From NCBI GenBank assembly GCA_002427975.1, contig DIZT01000157.1, positions 1,236-37,029 of the forward strand: a stretch of DNA of 35,794 nt, written 5' to 3'. This DNA comes from Micrococcaceae bacterium UBA6021 (GTDB lineage Bacteria; Actinomycetota; Actinomycetes; Actinomycetales; Micrococcaceae). Position numbers and translations under genes: made by a program. The first letter of the stretch is position 1. The number at the start of each line of letters is the position of its first letter. Below are positions 15,744 through 23,433 of the stretch, piece after piece. The notes under the pieces are model-generated. The model was not told where the DNA came from. It saw only the letters and a list, made by a program, of their open reading frames with translations, and made no database searches.

Positions 15744-17564
15744 TTACTGCTTGGCTGCGGGGCGCTTCGCGCCGTACATTTCCTCGATGACTGCCTCGAA
15801 GTCCTTCATCACCTGGGCCCGCTTGACCTTCATGGACGGCGTCAGGTGGCCGGAGGCTTCCGTGAAGTCGGACGCGACGATCCGGAATGACTTGATGGCC
15901 TCCGCCTGCGACACCGAGGCGTTCGCCTGCGTGATGAGGTCCTGCACGGCGGCCTTGACCACCGGGTTCTCCACGGCTTCGCCGAGCGTGCTGTTGCCAG
16001 GGAGTCCGTGGCGCTGGAGCCAGCCCGGGAGGGCCTCCTGGTCCAGGGTCACCAGTGCGCCGATGAACGGCCGGTTGTCGCCCACCACCAGGACCTGGGA
16101 AACGAGAGCATCTGCCCTGATCTGGTCCTCCAGCAGGGCCGGGACCACGTTCTTGCCACCGGCCGTGACGATGATTTCCTTTTTGCGCCCGGTGATCCAA
16201 AGGAAGCCGCTGTCATCGAGTTTGCCGATGTCGCCGGTGCGGAACCAGCCATCGGCGAACGTATCCGCCATCAGGTCCTCGCGCTTGTAATAGCCGCGCA
16301 TCACGCAGACGCCCTTGGCCAGGATTTCGCCGTCGTCGGCGATCCTGACGGAGTTGCCCGGCAGGGGCTTGCCAACTGAGCCGATCTTGATCAAGGCAGG
16401 CGTGTTCACGGAAATCGGGGCAGTGGTCTCGGTGAGGCCGTAACCTTCCAGGATCTGCAGGCCGATGCCTTGGAAGAAGTGGCCCAGCCGTTCGCCGAGG
16501 GGACCGCCGCCGGACACCGCGTGGGCCACGTTGCCGCCCATGGCTGCGCGCAGCTTTCCGTACACGAGTTTGTCGAAGATTGTGTGCTTGAGCTTCAGTC
16601 CCAGGCCGACGTGCCCGGCCTGACGTGCCTTGGAGAAGGCGATGGCGGTCTCGGTGGCCCGGTGGAAAATTGCGCCCTTGCCGCCGTCCTCCGCCTTGGT
16701 AAGCGCCGAGTTGTATACCTTCTCGAAAACACGCGGAACGGCGAGGATGAACGTGGGCTGGAAACTCTGCAGGTCCGGCAGTAGGTTCTTGATGTCCGGC
16801 GTATGCGCCACCGTTGCCCCGGCGGCAACGGCCAGAACGGAAATGAAGCGCGCAAACACGTGTGCCAGCGGCAGGAACATGATGGTCGTGGCCTGCTCGT
16901 TGACCACGTCCCCAAGGAGCGCCAGGGCGTTATCGGAAAGTTCAACGAAGTTGCCGTGGGTCAGTTCGCAGCCCTTGGGCCGTCCGGTGGTGCCGGAGGT
17001 GTAGATGATGGTGGCAACGTCACTGAGCCGGGCGGACGCGCGGCGTGCCTCAAGGTCGGCGTCGCTGACGCCGCGCCCGGCCTCACGGACCGGGTCCAGC
17101 CCGCCGCCCTCGAGCTGCCAGACGTGCTGGAGGGCGGTGAGGCCTTCTGAGGTCGCGGCCTGCCGGATGATGTCCTCGTGGTGGGCGGCCTCGCCGAAGG
17201 CTGCCACGGCCCCCGAGTCACCGAGGTTCCAGGCCACCTGCGACGGCGATGAGGTTTCGTAAATGGGCACGGAGACAGCGCCGGCGAACCAGATGGCGAA
17301 GTCGATAAGTGCCCATTCGTAGCGTGTGCGGGACATGATGCCCACCCGGTCGCCGGCTCCGACGCCGGTGGCCATCAGACCCTTCGCCAGCGCGGAGACG
17401 TCAGCCAGGAAGTCTGTGGCGGAGATGTCCTGCCAGGCGCCTGCTGAGTCCAGCCGCGAGAACAGCGCCGGATTGCTGGGCTTGGCGGCCTGCCGCAGGA
17501 CCAGGTCGGTGATGTTGGTTTCCGGTGGGACTACAACCAGGGGCGGAACACTGAATTCGCGCAC
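15744..17564 (-). CDS. fadD: Long-chain fatty acid-CoA ligase (AMP-forming)
   Basis: The enzyme activates fatty acids to acyl-CoA through an acyl-AMP intermediate, for beta-oxidation or lipid synthesis. The P-loop-like AMP-binding motif TIIYTSGTTGRPKGCELTH is clear, as are GYGLTETTAPIS, DGWFRTGDIGKLDDSGFLW and GRKKEIIVTAGGKNVVP (A8-type hinge and Gly/Lys loop). The C-terminal catalytic Lys region is SMKVKRAQVMKDF. GTG 17564 is chosen: AGGAG (complement of 17570-17574) lies five bases upstream, while the ATG at 17585 lies before that site. The length is 606 residues, of the large bacterial FadD15-like class. It has its own promoter with a perfect palindrome, so it is probably under a fatty-acid-responsive repressor. 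Confidence 0.93.
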   Translation of the reverse strand: MREFSVPPLVVVPPETNITDLVLRQAAKPSNPALFSRLDSAGAWQDISATDFLADVSALAKGLMATGVGAGDRVGIMSRTRYEWALIDFAIWFAGAVSVPIYETSSPSQVAWNLGDSGAVAAFGEAAHHEDIIRQAATSEGLTALQHVWQLEGGGLDPVREAGRGVSDADLEARRASARLSDVATIIYTSGTTGRPKGCELTHGNFVELSDNALALLGDVVNEQATTIMFLPLAHVFARFISVLAVAAGATVAHTPDIKNLLPDLQSFQPTFILAVPRVFEKVYNSALTKAEDGGKGAIFHRATETAIAFSKARQAGHVGLGLKLKHTIFDKLVYGKLRAAMGGNVAHAVSGGGPLGERLGHFFQGIGLQILEGYGLTETTAPISVNTPALIKIGSVGKPLPGNSVRIADDGEILAKGVCVMRGYYKREDLMADTFADGWFRTGDIGKLDDSGFLWITGRKKEIIVTAGGKNVVPALLEDQIRADALVSQVLVVGDNRPFIGALVTLDQEALPGWLQRHGLPGNSTLGEAVENPVVKAAVQDLITQANASVSQAEAIKSFRIVASDFTEASGHLTPSMKVKRAQVMKDFEAVIEEMYGAKRPAAKQ

Positions 17565-17645
17565 TATAGCTCCTTTGATATCCATAGACCCGCACAGGGG
17601 TATGCCTAAAGACTAATACGCCTGTAACTGGGCCGTGCAGTAACA

Positions 17646-17674
17646 AACCTACTGGCCAGTAACATTGGAGTCAA
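17646..17674 (-). promoter_or_regulatory. fadD promoter with embedded 12-bp palindrome
   Basis: On the minus strand TTGACT (complement of 17669-17674), a spacer of exactly 17 bases and TAGGTT (complement of 17646-17651) form a strong promoter. The perfect palindrome TACTGGCCAGTA at 17650-17661 lies in the spacer and touches the -10 box, the classic place for a repressor. The unit CAGTAAC occurs at 17657-17663 and again at 17638-17644. The leader to GTG 17564 would be about 75 bases. Confidence 0.65.
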
Positions 17675-17729
17675 AGAGGCGGAGTGGCAGCCATTCGGCC
17701 GCCTTCCCGTGCTGCGCCCCCGGCACGCC

Positions 17730-17735
17730 TAGAAT
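17730..17735 (+). promoter_or_regulatory. -10 box (TAGAAT) next to the glucokinase start
   Basis: TAGAAT matches five of six -10 consensus bases. Only eight bases separate it from ATG 17744, so transcription should begin at or within three bases of the start codon, giving a leaderless mRNA. No ribosome site precedes the ATG. The -35 region is weak. Confidence 0.5.
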
Positions 17736-17743
17736 GAAGCACT

Positions 17744-18832
17744 ATGAATTCAATGCCCCCCGCCGGTCCTGCCGGTCCGCTCCGACGTCCAGCGCCCTGG
17801 CGGCGGCGGCCGCTGGCCTTGCGGGCCCGGCCCCGGCAGGTGGAAAGGTTCCGTGAGCACCTGCGGCTTGGGCGCAAGGGGCTGGCAATCGGTATCGACA
17901 TCGGCGGCACGAAAGTCGCCGCCGGAGTAGTGGACGCCGACGGCAGGATCCTGAGCGAAGCCCGGCGGTCCACCCCCGGCAGCGACCCGCGTGCGGTGGA
18001 GCAGGTCATCGTGGAGCTCGTGGACGAACTCGGAGCCGGCCACCGCGTGTGGTCAGTAGGCATTGGCGCGGCCGGTTGGATGGATCTCGACGGCGGAACC
18101 GTGCTTTTTAGCCCGCACCTCGCCTGGCGCAATGAGCCGTTGCGGGAAAACCTGCAGCGCCTGCTGCGCCGGCCCGTGCTGCTGACGAACGACGCCGACG
18201 CCGCGGCCTGGGCGGAATGGCGCTTTGGTGCGGGTCAGGGCGAGGATAGGCTCGTGTGCATCACGCTCGGCACCGGCATCGGCGGCGCCATGGTGATGGA
18301 CGGCCGGGTGGAACGCGGCCGGTTTGGTGTCGCCGGCGAATTCGGCCATCAGATCATCATGCCTGGAGGTCACCGTTGCGAGTGCGGCAACCGCGGCTGC
18401 TGGGAGCAGTACGCCTCAGGCAACGCCCTCGGGCGGGAGGCGCGGGTCCTGGCACGGGCCAATTCGCCGGTGGCCCAGGAACTGCTTGCCACCGTGGGCG
18501 GTAACGCCGACCGGATCACCGGGGCGATTGTCACCGACCTGGCACTCGCCGGCGACGCGGCGTGCCGCGAACTCCTGGATGAAGTGGGCGAGTGGCTGGG
18601 CCTGGGGCTGGCGAATCTGGCGGCATCGTTGGATCCGGGACTGTTTGTCATCGGCGGGGGGCTCTGCTCGGCAGGAGACCTCCTGGTGGCGCCGGCCCGC
18701 AAGGCGTTCGCCAGGAACCTTACCGGCCGTGGCTTCCGGCCCGCGGCCGGGATTGAACTGGCAGCGCTGGGGCCAAATGCGGGGCTCATCGGGGCGGCGG
18801 ATCTGTCCCGCGTGAGCAGCCGCTTGCGGTGA
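17744..18832 (+). CDS. ROK-family glucokinase with basic N-terminal extension
   Basis: The enzyme is expected to phosphorylate glucose with ATP (or polyphosphate) to glucose 6-phosphate. The ATP-binding loop GIDIGGTKVAAGVVD lies near residue 49, TNDADAAAWAEWRFG near 148, and LGTGIGGAMVMDGRVERGRF near 174. The ROK zinc site and glucose-binding segment follow: GEFGHQIIMPGGHRCECGNR and GCWEQYASG. The length is 362 residues. The first 45 residues are rich in Arg and Pro and are not part of the fold. GTG near 17836 would remove much of this extension, but the -10 box just before ATG 17744 supports the long form. Substrate range could be wider than glucose. The upstream neighbour fadD diverges. Confidence 0.88.
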   Translation: MNSMPPAGPAGPLRRPAPWRRRPLALRARPRQVERFREHLRLGRKGLAIGIDIGGTKVAAGVVDADGRILSEARRSTPGSDPRAVEQVIVELVDELGAGHRVWSVGIGAAGWMDLDGGTVLFSPHLAWRNEPLRENLQRLLRRPVLLTNDADAAAWAEWRFGAGQGEDRLVCITLGTGIGGAMVMDGRVERGRFGVAGEFGHQIIMPGGHRCECGNRGCWEQYASGNALGREARVLARANSPVAQELLATVGGNADRITGAIVTDLALAGDAACRELLDEVGEWLGLGLANLAASLDPGLFVIGGGLCSAGDLLVAPARKAFARNLTGRGFRPAAGIELAALGPNAGLIGAADLSRVSSRLR

Positions 18833-18842
18833 CGGACGCGGC

Positions 18843-19451
18843 TCAGACGCGGGCGCCGTCGTCGTTTTCGTCCTTTTCCTGCGGCAGCTTCATGATCAGG
18901 TAGACCACCGCCAGGATAAACGCTGCCACCATGCCCACTATCGCCAACAGCGGTGCGGATCGCCAGAACATGGCGGCCAGGAGCAAGGCCACGGGCGCAC
19001 CGATTGCGCCGAGCCAGGCAAGCATGGTCAGTGGATCCGTCCCGGCCAGGCTGGGCGGTTCTTCAGGAACGAACTCCCCGCCGTCGTCCTCCACACCAAA
19101 ATCACGCGGGCCCATGGCGCCGGCCTGCCCGCGGTCCCCGGCCCGCGGCGCCGCAGCCTGCCGGTCGGCTGCGGACAGTTCGGTGGGGACTGTACCGGCC
19201 AGGCCCAGCGGATCGAAGTCGCGGAACGATGCCGCCCTGCCCGGCGCGTCCACCGCGGCGTCCGGACCCGCGGCAACAGGCCCCGAGGAATCGGCACCGG
19301 TGGAATCGGCGCCGGGAACGGCGGCATGGCCGGCATCCGCGGCGCCGGGCCCGGCCGCGGGCGTTGCCTCGAGCCGGGCCACCAGGTCCAGCCACACGGC
19401 GTCGTCCTGGTTTGCGCTCTGGTCCGGCGAGCCGGAGTCGGGCCTAGTCAT
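18843..19451 (-). CDS. Actinobacterial membrane protein, disordered N-terminus and two C-terminal helices
   Basis: I do not know the function. The first 120 residues are rich in Ala, Gly, Asp and Pro and probably disordered. They are followed by a conserved-looking segment, GPRDFGVEDDGGEFVPEEPP, which resembles a short motif I recall in other actinobacterial membrane proteins. Two hydrophobic stretches follow: LAWLGAIGAPVALLLAAMFW and LLAIVGMVAAFILAVVYLIM. The tail is charged (KLPQEKDENDDGARV). ATG 19451 is set by AGGAGG nine bases upstream; the start overlaps the hydrolase stop by eight bases. The protein has 202 residues and ends the three-gene minus-strand operon. Confidence 0.8.
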   Translation of the reverse strand: MTRPDSGSPDQSANQDDAVWLDLVARLEATPAAGPGAADAGHAAVPGADSTGADSSGPVAAGPDAAVDAPGRAASFRDFDPLGLAGTVPTELSAADRQAAAPRAGDRGQAGAMGPRDFGVEDDGGEFVPEEPPSLAGTDPLTMLAWLGAIGAPVALLLAAMFWRSAPLLAIVGMVAAFILAVVYLIMKLPQEKDENDDGARV

Positions 19452-20238
19452 GGGCGGTGCCCTCCTGGACCTGGGCTGCTGCCGTGCCGGCAACCACCGC
19501 CCGGATGAAGTCGGCGGACCCGCGGAAGATTTCCTCGGCGTCATTATCAAGTGTTGCCACGTGGTAGCTGTTCTCCAGCGCGGTCAGCGTCAGCGGCGCG
19601 TTGGTCAGGCCTCGGCGCAAAGCTGCGATGCTGGTGTCCGAGACCACATGGTCCACGGTGGAGCGGAAGACGCGTACCGGTGCGGTGATCCGGGGGAGCA
19701 GCCGGATGGTGTCCTTGAACATCTTGTTCAGTTCATGGGCTGCCGCCACGGGCGTTCGCGGGTAGGCGCCCTCGTCCATCCCAGGTTTGAGGATGTCGTT
19801 GGCGATCGCGGGGGTGCTCTTCAGTACCAGCTTCAGGATGCCGGCCAAGGGGGCACGGGGATCATCGATGACCAGGCCGGGGTTCACCACGATCACCCCG
19901 GCAACGGGCCGCGTGGCGGCAATTCTCAGGGCCAGTGCACCGCCCATGCTCAGGCCCGCGACGAAGACATGGTCACAGTGGGCATCGAGGTCCAGATAGG
20001 CGTCGTCCAGCGCGCCATGCCACTGCGTCCAGCGCGTCCGCGCAAGGTCCTGCCAACTGGTGCCGTGGCCTGGCAGCAGCGGCATGCGCACGGCGAAGCC
20101 GGCGTCGGCGAGCGACTGTGCCCAGGCGCGGAGGCCGTGCGGGCTGCCCGTGAATCCGTGCGAGAGGACCACGCCGATCCTGGCGCCGTCACCGATGGCG
20201 GCGCTGCTGAACGGGCTGTGGTCCGGAAGGCCGGTCAT
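19444..20238 (-). CDS. Alpha/beta hydrolase, esterase/monoacylglycerol lipase type, copy A
   Basis: The 264-residue protein has the alpha/beta-hydrolase fold. The oxyanion-hole segment is VLSHGFTGSPHGLRAWAQ, the nucleophile elbow is GLSMGG (Ser near residue 95), the acid lies in VFRSTVDHVV and the catalytic His in NSYHVATLD. The lid and length resemble the carboxylesterase Est30/monoglyceride lipase group. The substrate is unknown; short acyl esters are likely. It is about half identical by eye to the gene directly upstream, with the same HGFTGSP, MPLLPGHGTSW/VPLLPGHGTNW and VAGV(I/S)VVNPGL blocks. The two therefore arose by tandem duplication. Its ATG overlaps the stop of copy B by four bases. 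Confidence 0.9.
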   Translation of the reverse strand: MTGLPDHSPFSSAAIGDGARIGVVLSHGFTGSPHGLRAWAQSLADAGFAVRMPLLPGHGTSWQDLARTRWTQWHGALDDAYLDLDAHCDHVFVAGLSMGGALALRIAATRPVAGVIVVNPGLVIDDPRAPLAGILKLVLKSTPAIANDILKPGMDEGAYPRTPVAAAHELNKMFKDTIRLLPRITAPVRVFRSTVDHVVSDTSIAALRRGLTNAPLTLTALENSYHVATLDNDAEEIFRGSADFIRAVVAGTAAAQVQEGTAHD

Positions 20239-21053
20239 GAAGTCTCCGAGGTGGTGTGGGGTGTGCCGGCAGGACGGGCTGACGGCACACGGGCTGAATG
20301 ATCAAGAAAGAACGCACTGGAACGGGCAAATATCTCGGGGGCGTCGACATCCAGCGTGGCTACATGGCCACTGTTGTGCAGGTCCACGACGTCCACCAGC
20401 CGTGGGCCCAGCCGCTGGCGCAGCGTCGCGAGGGACGTTGGTGGAACCACGGCGTCCGACCGGGACTTGAAGACCTGCACCGGTGCGTTCACCTGGTGAA
20501 GCTCCCGGGTGGCTGTGCCGAAGAGTTTCTTCAGTTCGTGCACGGCCGCCAATGGAGTCCGGGAGTAGTCACCGTCATTGGTGACTGCCGCCGTCGGCTG
20601 TTCCTCCTGGATTGGCAACGTGGTGCGCTGGAAGTACTTGAGCACTCCGATCACACGCACGCGCCGGTCGTAGAAGCTGAGACCGGGATTGACCACGGAG
20701 ACGCCGGCCACCGGATGCCTGGCGGCCGTCAGCAGTGCGATGGCGCCGCCCATCGAGAGGCCGGCCACAAAACACTGGTCCGTCCGGGCGGCAAGCTCCA
20801 GGTACGCAGCCTCAAACGTCCCGTACCAGTCGCCCCAGTTGGAGCGTGCGAGCTGCCTCCAGTTGGTCCCGTGACCTGGCAGGAGCGGAACCGACATGGC
20901 GAATCCTTGGTCGGCGAGGTCCTCTGCCCAGGGTTGGACGGTGAGGGGGCTGCCGGTAAAGCCGTGGCAGAGAGCGATCCCGGTCGTGGCGTTGGGGCCG
21001 TGGCCGGGGTAGCTGAAAGCGGCAGGCCGGGGCGGGATGCTGCTTTCTGTCAT
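20235..21053 (-). CDS. Alpha/beta hydrolase, esterase/monoacylglycerol lipase type, copy B
   Basis: This is the first gene of the hydrolase operon, with 272 residues. The catalytic pattern is complete: LCHGFTGSPLTVQPWAEDLA, GLSMGGAIALL (nucleophile Ser), VFKSRSDAVVPP (acid) and NSGHVATLDVDAP (His). Between fold core and His lies a lid segment that differs most from copy A (RVIGVLKYFQRTTLPIQEEQ). No signal peptide is seen, so it acts in the cytoplasm. The ATG at 21053 touches an inverted repeat. No strong ribosome site is visible. The operon diverges from a PlsC gene, a pairing consistent with acylglycerol turnover, though that is inference. Confidence 0.9.
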   Translation of the reverse strand: MTESSIPPRPAAFSYPGHGPNATTGIALCHGFTGSPLTVQPWAEDLADQGFAMSVPLLPGHGTNWRQLARSNWGDWYGTFEAAYLELAARTDQCFVAGLSMGGAIALLTAARHPVAGVSVVNPGLSFYDRRVRVIGVLKYFQRTTLPIQEEQPTAAVTNDGDYSRTPLAAVHELKKLFGTATRELHQVNAPVQVFKSRSDAVVPPTSLATLRQRLGPRLVDVVDLHNSGHVATLDVDAPEIFARSSAFFLDHSARVPSARPAGTPHTTSETS

Positions 21054-21068
21054 GACACCATCGTGTCA
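21053..21068. promoter_or_regulatory. Inverted repeat TGACAC-N4-GTGTCA between hydrolase operon and plsC
   Basis: TGACAC (21053-21058) and GTGTCA (21063-21068) are perfect inverted arms around CATC. The repeat touches the hydrolase start codon. In the other direction it lies about 20 bases before TAGAGT (21089-21094), a possible -10 for plsC. It could be an operator for both divergent genes, or an RNA hairpin at the hydrolase start. The -35 for plsC is not clear. Confidence 0.4.
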
Positions 21069-21166
21069 CTGTTCGGGACAAATCTCACTAGAGTAGGGTT
21101 GCATTCGAGTGCCGGCCTGACCCGACGAAGGGCCGGCCGGCCCCGGCTTCCGGAGAGGTTCGTCAC

Positions 21167-21910
21167 GTGTTCTATTGGGTCATGAAGAGGATCTTCCTGG
21201 GACCGGTGCTGCGGCTTCTCTTCCGCCCGTGGGTCAAGGGCCTGGACAACGTTCCGGCGCAGGGCGCGGCCATCATCGCCTCGAACCACCTGTCTTTCTC
21301 CGACTCCATCTTTATGCCGCTGACGGTTCGCAGGCCTGTGGTTTTCCTCGCCAAGTCCGAATACTTCACGGGAACCGGTGTCAAAGGCCGGCTGACGGCC
21401 CTGTTTTTCAGGCTCACCAACCAGTTGCCCATGGACAGGTCCGGCGGGGCGGCCTCGGCCGTTTCGCTGAGCGCCGGCATGGATGTCCTGACCAGCGGCG
21501 GCCTGCTGGGGATCTACCCTGAAGGAACCCGCAGCCCGGACGCGCGCCTCTACCGGGGCAAAGTCGGGGTTGCGAAGCTCGCCCTGCACGCCGGTGTGCC
21601 CGTGATTCCCGTGGCGATGATTGGGACGGACAAGGTTCAGCCCATCGGTAAACGGATGCCGAATATCCGGCGGATCGGCATGATTTTTGGTGCGCCACTG
21701 GATTTCAGCCAGTATGCAGACCAGGCCGATGACCGGTTGGTGCAGCGCAAGGTCACCGACGAAATCATGTTCGAACTGATGCGCCTCTCCGGCCAGGAGT
21801 ATGTGGACGAGTACGCTGCCGTGGTGAAGCTTCGGCTCGCCGGGGGAGCGACGACCGGTTCGAAGGGCGCCGATGGCGACAGCAAGGGCCCTGCAGCCGG
21901 CGGACTGTGA
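21167..21910 (+). CDS. 1-acyl-sn-glycerol-3-phosphate acyltransferase (PlsC family), second copy
   Basis: The protein has the HX4D acyltransferase motif in SNHLSFSDS, then LAKSEYFTGTGVKGRLTALFF, NQLPMDRSGG and the acceptor-binding motif YPEGTRSPD. GVPVIPVAMIGTDKVQPIG completes the family pattern. It has 247 residues. A hydrophobic N-terminus (MFYWVMKRIFLGPVLRLLF) probably sits on the membrane. GTG 21167 is the start, with GGAGAGG about nine bases upstream. It shares only the family motifs with the PlsC at 3760-4476, so it is not a recent copy. It is followed by aroG at 62 bases. Confidence 0.92.
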   Translation: MFYWVMKRIFLGPVLRLLFRPWVKGLDNVPAQGAAIIASNHLSFSDSIFMPLTVRRPVVFLAKSEYFTGTGVKGRLTALFFRLTNQLPMDRSGGAASAVSLSAGMDVLTSGGLLGIYPEGTRSPDARLYRGKVGVAKLALHAGVPVIPVAMIGTDKVQPIGKRMPNIRRIGMIFGAPLDFSQYADQADDRLVQRKVTDEIMFELMRLSGQEYVDEYAAVVKLRLAGGATTGSKGADGDSKGPAAGGL

Positions 21911-21963
21911 CGCCGCTCTCCGGACGCGTGACGGTCAGGTGTCCTGGAGCGAGCCGTGCACAT

Positions 21964-21969
21964 TAGTCT
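21964..21969 (+). promoter_or_regulatory. -10 box (TAGTCT) next to the aroG start
   Basis: TAGTCT fits the TANNNT pattern. It ends three bases before ATG 21973 and six bases before the in-frame GTG 21976. A transcript starting at the usual distance would begin on that GTG, so a leaderless aroG mRNA is possible. No Shine-Dalgarno sequence precedes either codon and no good -35 is seen. Confidence 0.35.
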
Positions 21970-21972
21970 TAG

Positions 21973-23367
21973 ATGGTGACTGAGCTATCTGCAAAACCTG
22001 CCTTTTCGCTGTCCAGCACTGCCCAGAGCGGAGCAGCCAATTATCCTGGCCTTGATGACTGGCGGGACCTCCCGGTTTCCCAGCAGCCCAGCTGGCAGGA
22101 CAAGGACGTCTTTGCTGCCTCGGTCGGGGAACTCTCTGTGCTTCCGCCGCTGGTTTTCGCCGGCGAAGTGGACGTTCTCCGGGAGCGGCTGGCGGCTGCT
22201 GCGGAGGGCAAAGCCTTCCTGCTGCAGGGCGGCGACTGCGCGGAGACGTTTGAAGCAGCAACGGCGGACAAGATCAGCGCCCGGGTCAGGACCATCCTCC
22301 AGATGGCTGTGGTGCTCACCTACGGTGCCGCCATGCCCGTCATCAAGATGGGCCGGATGGCCGGCCAGTTCGCCAAGCCGCGCTCCTCCAACGACGAGAC
22401 CCGCGACGGCGTGACCCTTCCGGCGTACCGTGGCGACATCGTCAACGGCTACGAGTTCAGTCCTGAGTCCCGCGGCCACGACGCCGCCCGGATGCTCAAG
22501 GCTTACCACACCTCCGCCTCCACGTTGAACCTCATCCGGGCCTTCACGCAGGGCGGCTTCGCCGATCTGCGCCTGGTACACCACTGGAACAAGGGCTTCA
22601 CCGAAAACCCGGCGCACGCCCGCTACGAGTCCCTGGCCCGTGACATCGACCGCGCCATCAAGTTCATGGCCTCCTGCGGCGCTGATTTCGAGGCACTCAA
22701 GCGGGTGGAATTCTTCGCCAGCCACGAAGCCCTGCTGTTGGACTACGAGCGCGCACTGACCCGCATCGATTCCCGGACCGGTTTCCCGTATGACACCTCG
22801 GCGCATTTCCTCTGGATCGGGGAGCGCACGCGCGAACTTGACCACGCCCACGTCGACTTCCTTTCCCGGGTCCGGAACCCGATCGGCGTGAAGCTGGGCC
22901 CGTCGACCACGGGCGACGACGCACTTCGCCTTATCGACAAACTGGACCCCGAGCGTGAGCCGGGCCGGCTGACATTCATCACGCGTATGGGCGCGGGCAA
23001 CATCCGCGAGAAGCTCCCGGCCATCGTGGAGAAGGTCACCGCCTCCGGCGCCAAGGTCCTTTGGGTCACGGACCCGATGCATGGCAACACCGTCACCTCG
23101 CCCAACGGCTACAAGACCCGCAATTTCGACGACGTCATTGACGAAGTGCGCGGGTTCTTCGAAGTGCATCACGCGCTGGGCACGGTTCCCGGTGGCCTGC
23201 ACGTGGAGATGACCGGTGACGACGTCGCCGAATGCCTGGGCGGTGCCGATCCGGTGGATCAGGAAGCCTTCCTCGACAAGTACGAATCCGTCTGCGATCC
23301 CCGCCTGAACCACATGCAGTCCCTCGAAATGGCCTTCCTGGTGGCCGGGGCGCTGACAAAGCACTAA
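21973..23367 (+). CDS. aroG: 3-deoxy-7-phosphoheptulonate synthase, class II (DAHP synthase)
   Basis: The enzyme condenses phosphoenolpyruvate with erythrose 4-phosphate, the first step of the shikimate pathway. It is the plant-like class II type: LPPLVFAGEVDVLRERL, the LLQGGDCAETFE metal-site segment with its Cys near residue 88, and VIKMGRMAGQFAKPRSSNDE. FFASHEALLLDYE, HFLWIGERTRELDHAHVDF and GVKLGPSTTGDD follow. The C-terminal half has GAGNIREKLPAIVEKV, LWVTDPMHGNT and GGLHVEMTGDDVAECLGG. The length of 464 residues matches M. tuberculosis AroG, where chorismate mutase and aromatic amino acids regulate it. GTG 21976 is an alternative start. It converges with the kinase gene, as aroG and pknL are neighbours in M. 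tuberculosis. Confidence 0.97.
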   Translation: MVTELSAKPAFSLSSTAQSGAANYPGLDDWRDLPVSQQPSWQDKDVFAASVGELSVLPPLVFAGEVDVLRERLAAAAEGKAFLLQGGDCAETFEAATADKISARVRTILQMAVVLTYGAAMPVIKMGRMAGQFAKPRSSNDETRDGVTLPAYRGDIVNGYEFSPESRGHDAARMLKAYHTSASTLNLIRAFTQGGFADLRLVHHWNKGFTENPAHARYESLARDIDRAIKFMASCGADFEALKRVEFFASHEALLLDYERALTRIDSRTGFPYDTSAHFLWIGERTRELDHAHVDFLSRVRNPIGVKLGPSTTGDDALRLIDKLDPEREPGRLTFITRMGAGNIREKLPAIVEKVTASGAKVLWVTDPMHGNTVTSPNGYKTRNFDDVIDEVRGFFEVHHALGTVPGGLHVEMTGDDVAECLGGADPVDQEAFLDKYESVCDPRLNHMQSLEMAFLVAGALTKH

Positions 23368-23393
23368 TCTCCGGGCCTGGAGAGCCAATCCGG

Positions 23394-23433
23394 CACTGTG
23401 GTGTGGCCGGCAGCCGCCTGTTACACCACAGTG
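23394..23433. terminator. Hairpin between aroG and pknL
   Basis: CACTGTGGTGT (23394-23404) pairs perfectly with ACACCACAGTG (23423-23433). The distal arm overlaps the last codons and stop of the kinase gene. There is no T tract on either side, so it may stop transcription weakly or only protect mRNA ends. Confidence 0.5.

Noticed and set aside
18931..20301. 456-codon plus-strand frame
   Set aside because: Antisense to hydrolase A and the membrane protein, both of which have good starts and motifs.
21985..23388. 467-codon minus-strand frame
   Set aside because: Antisense to the well-supported class II DAHP synthase.
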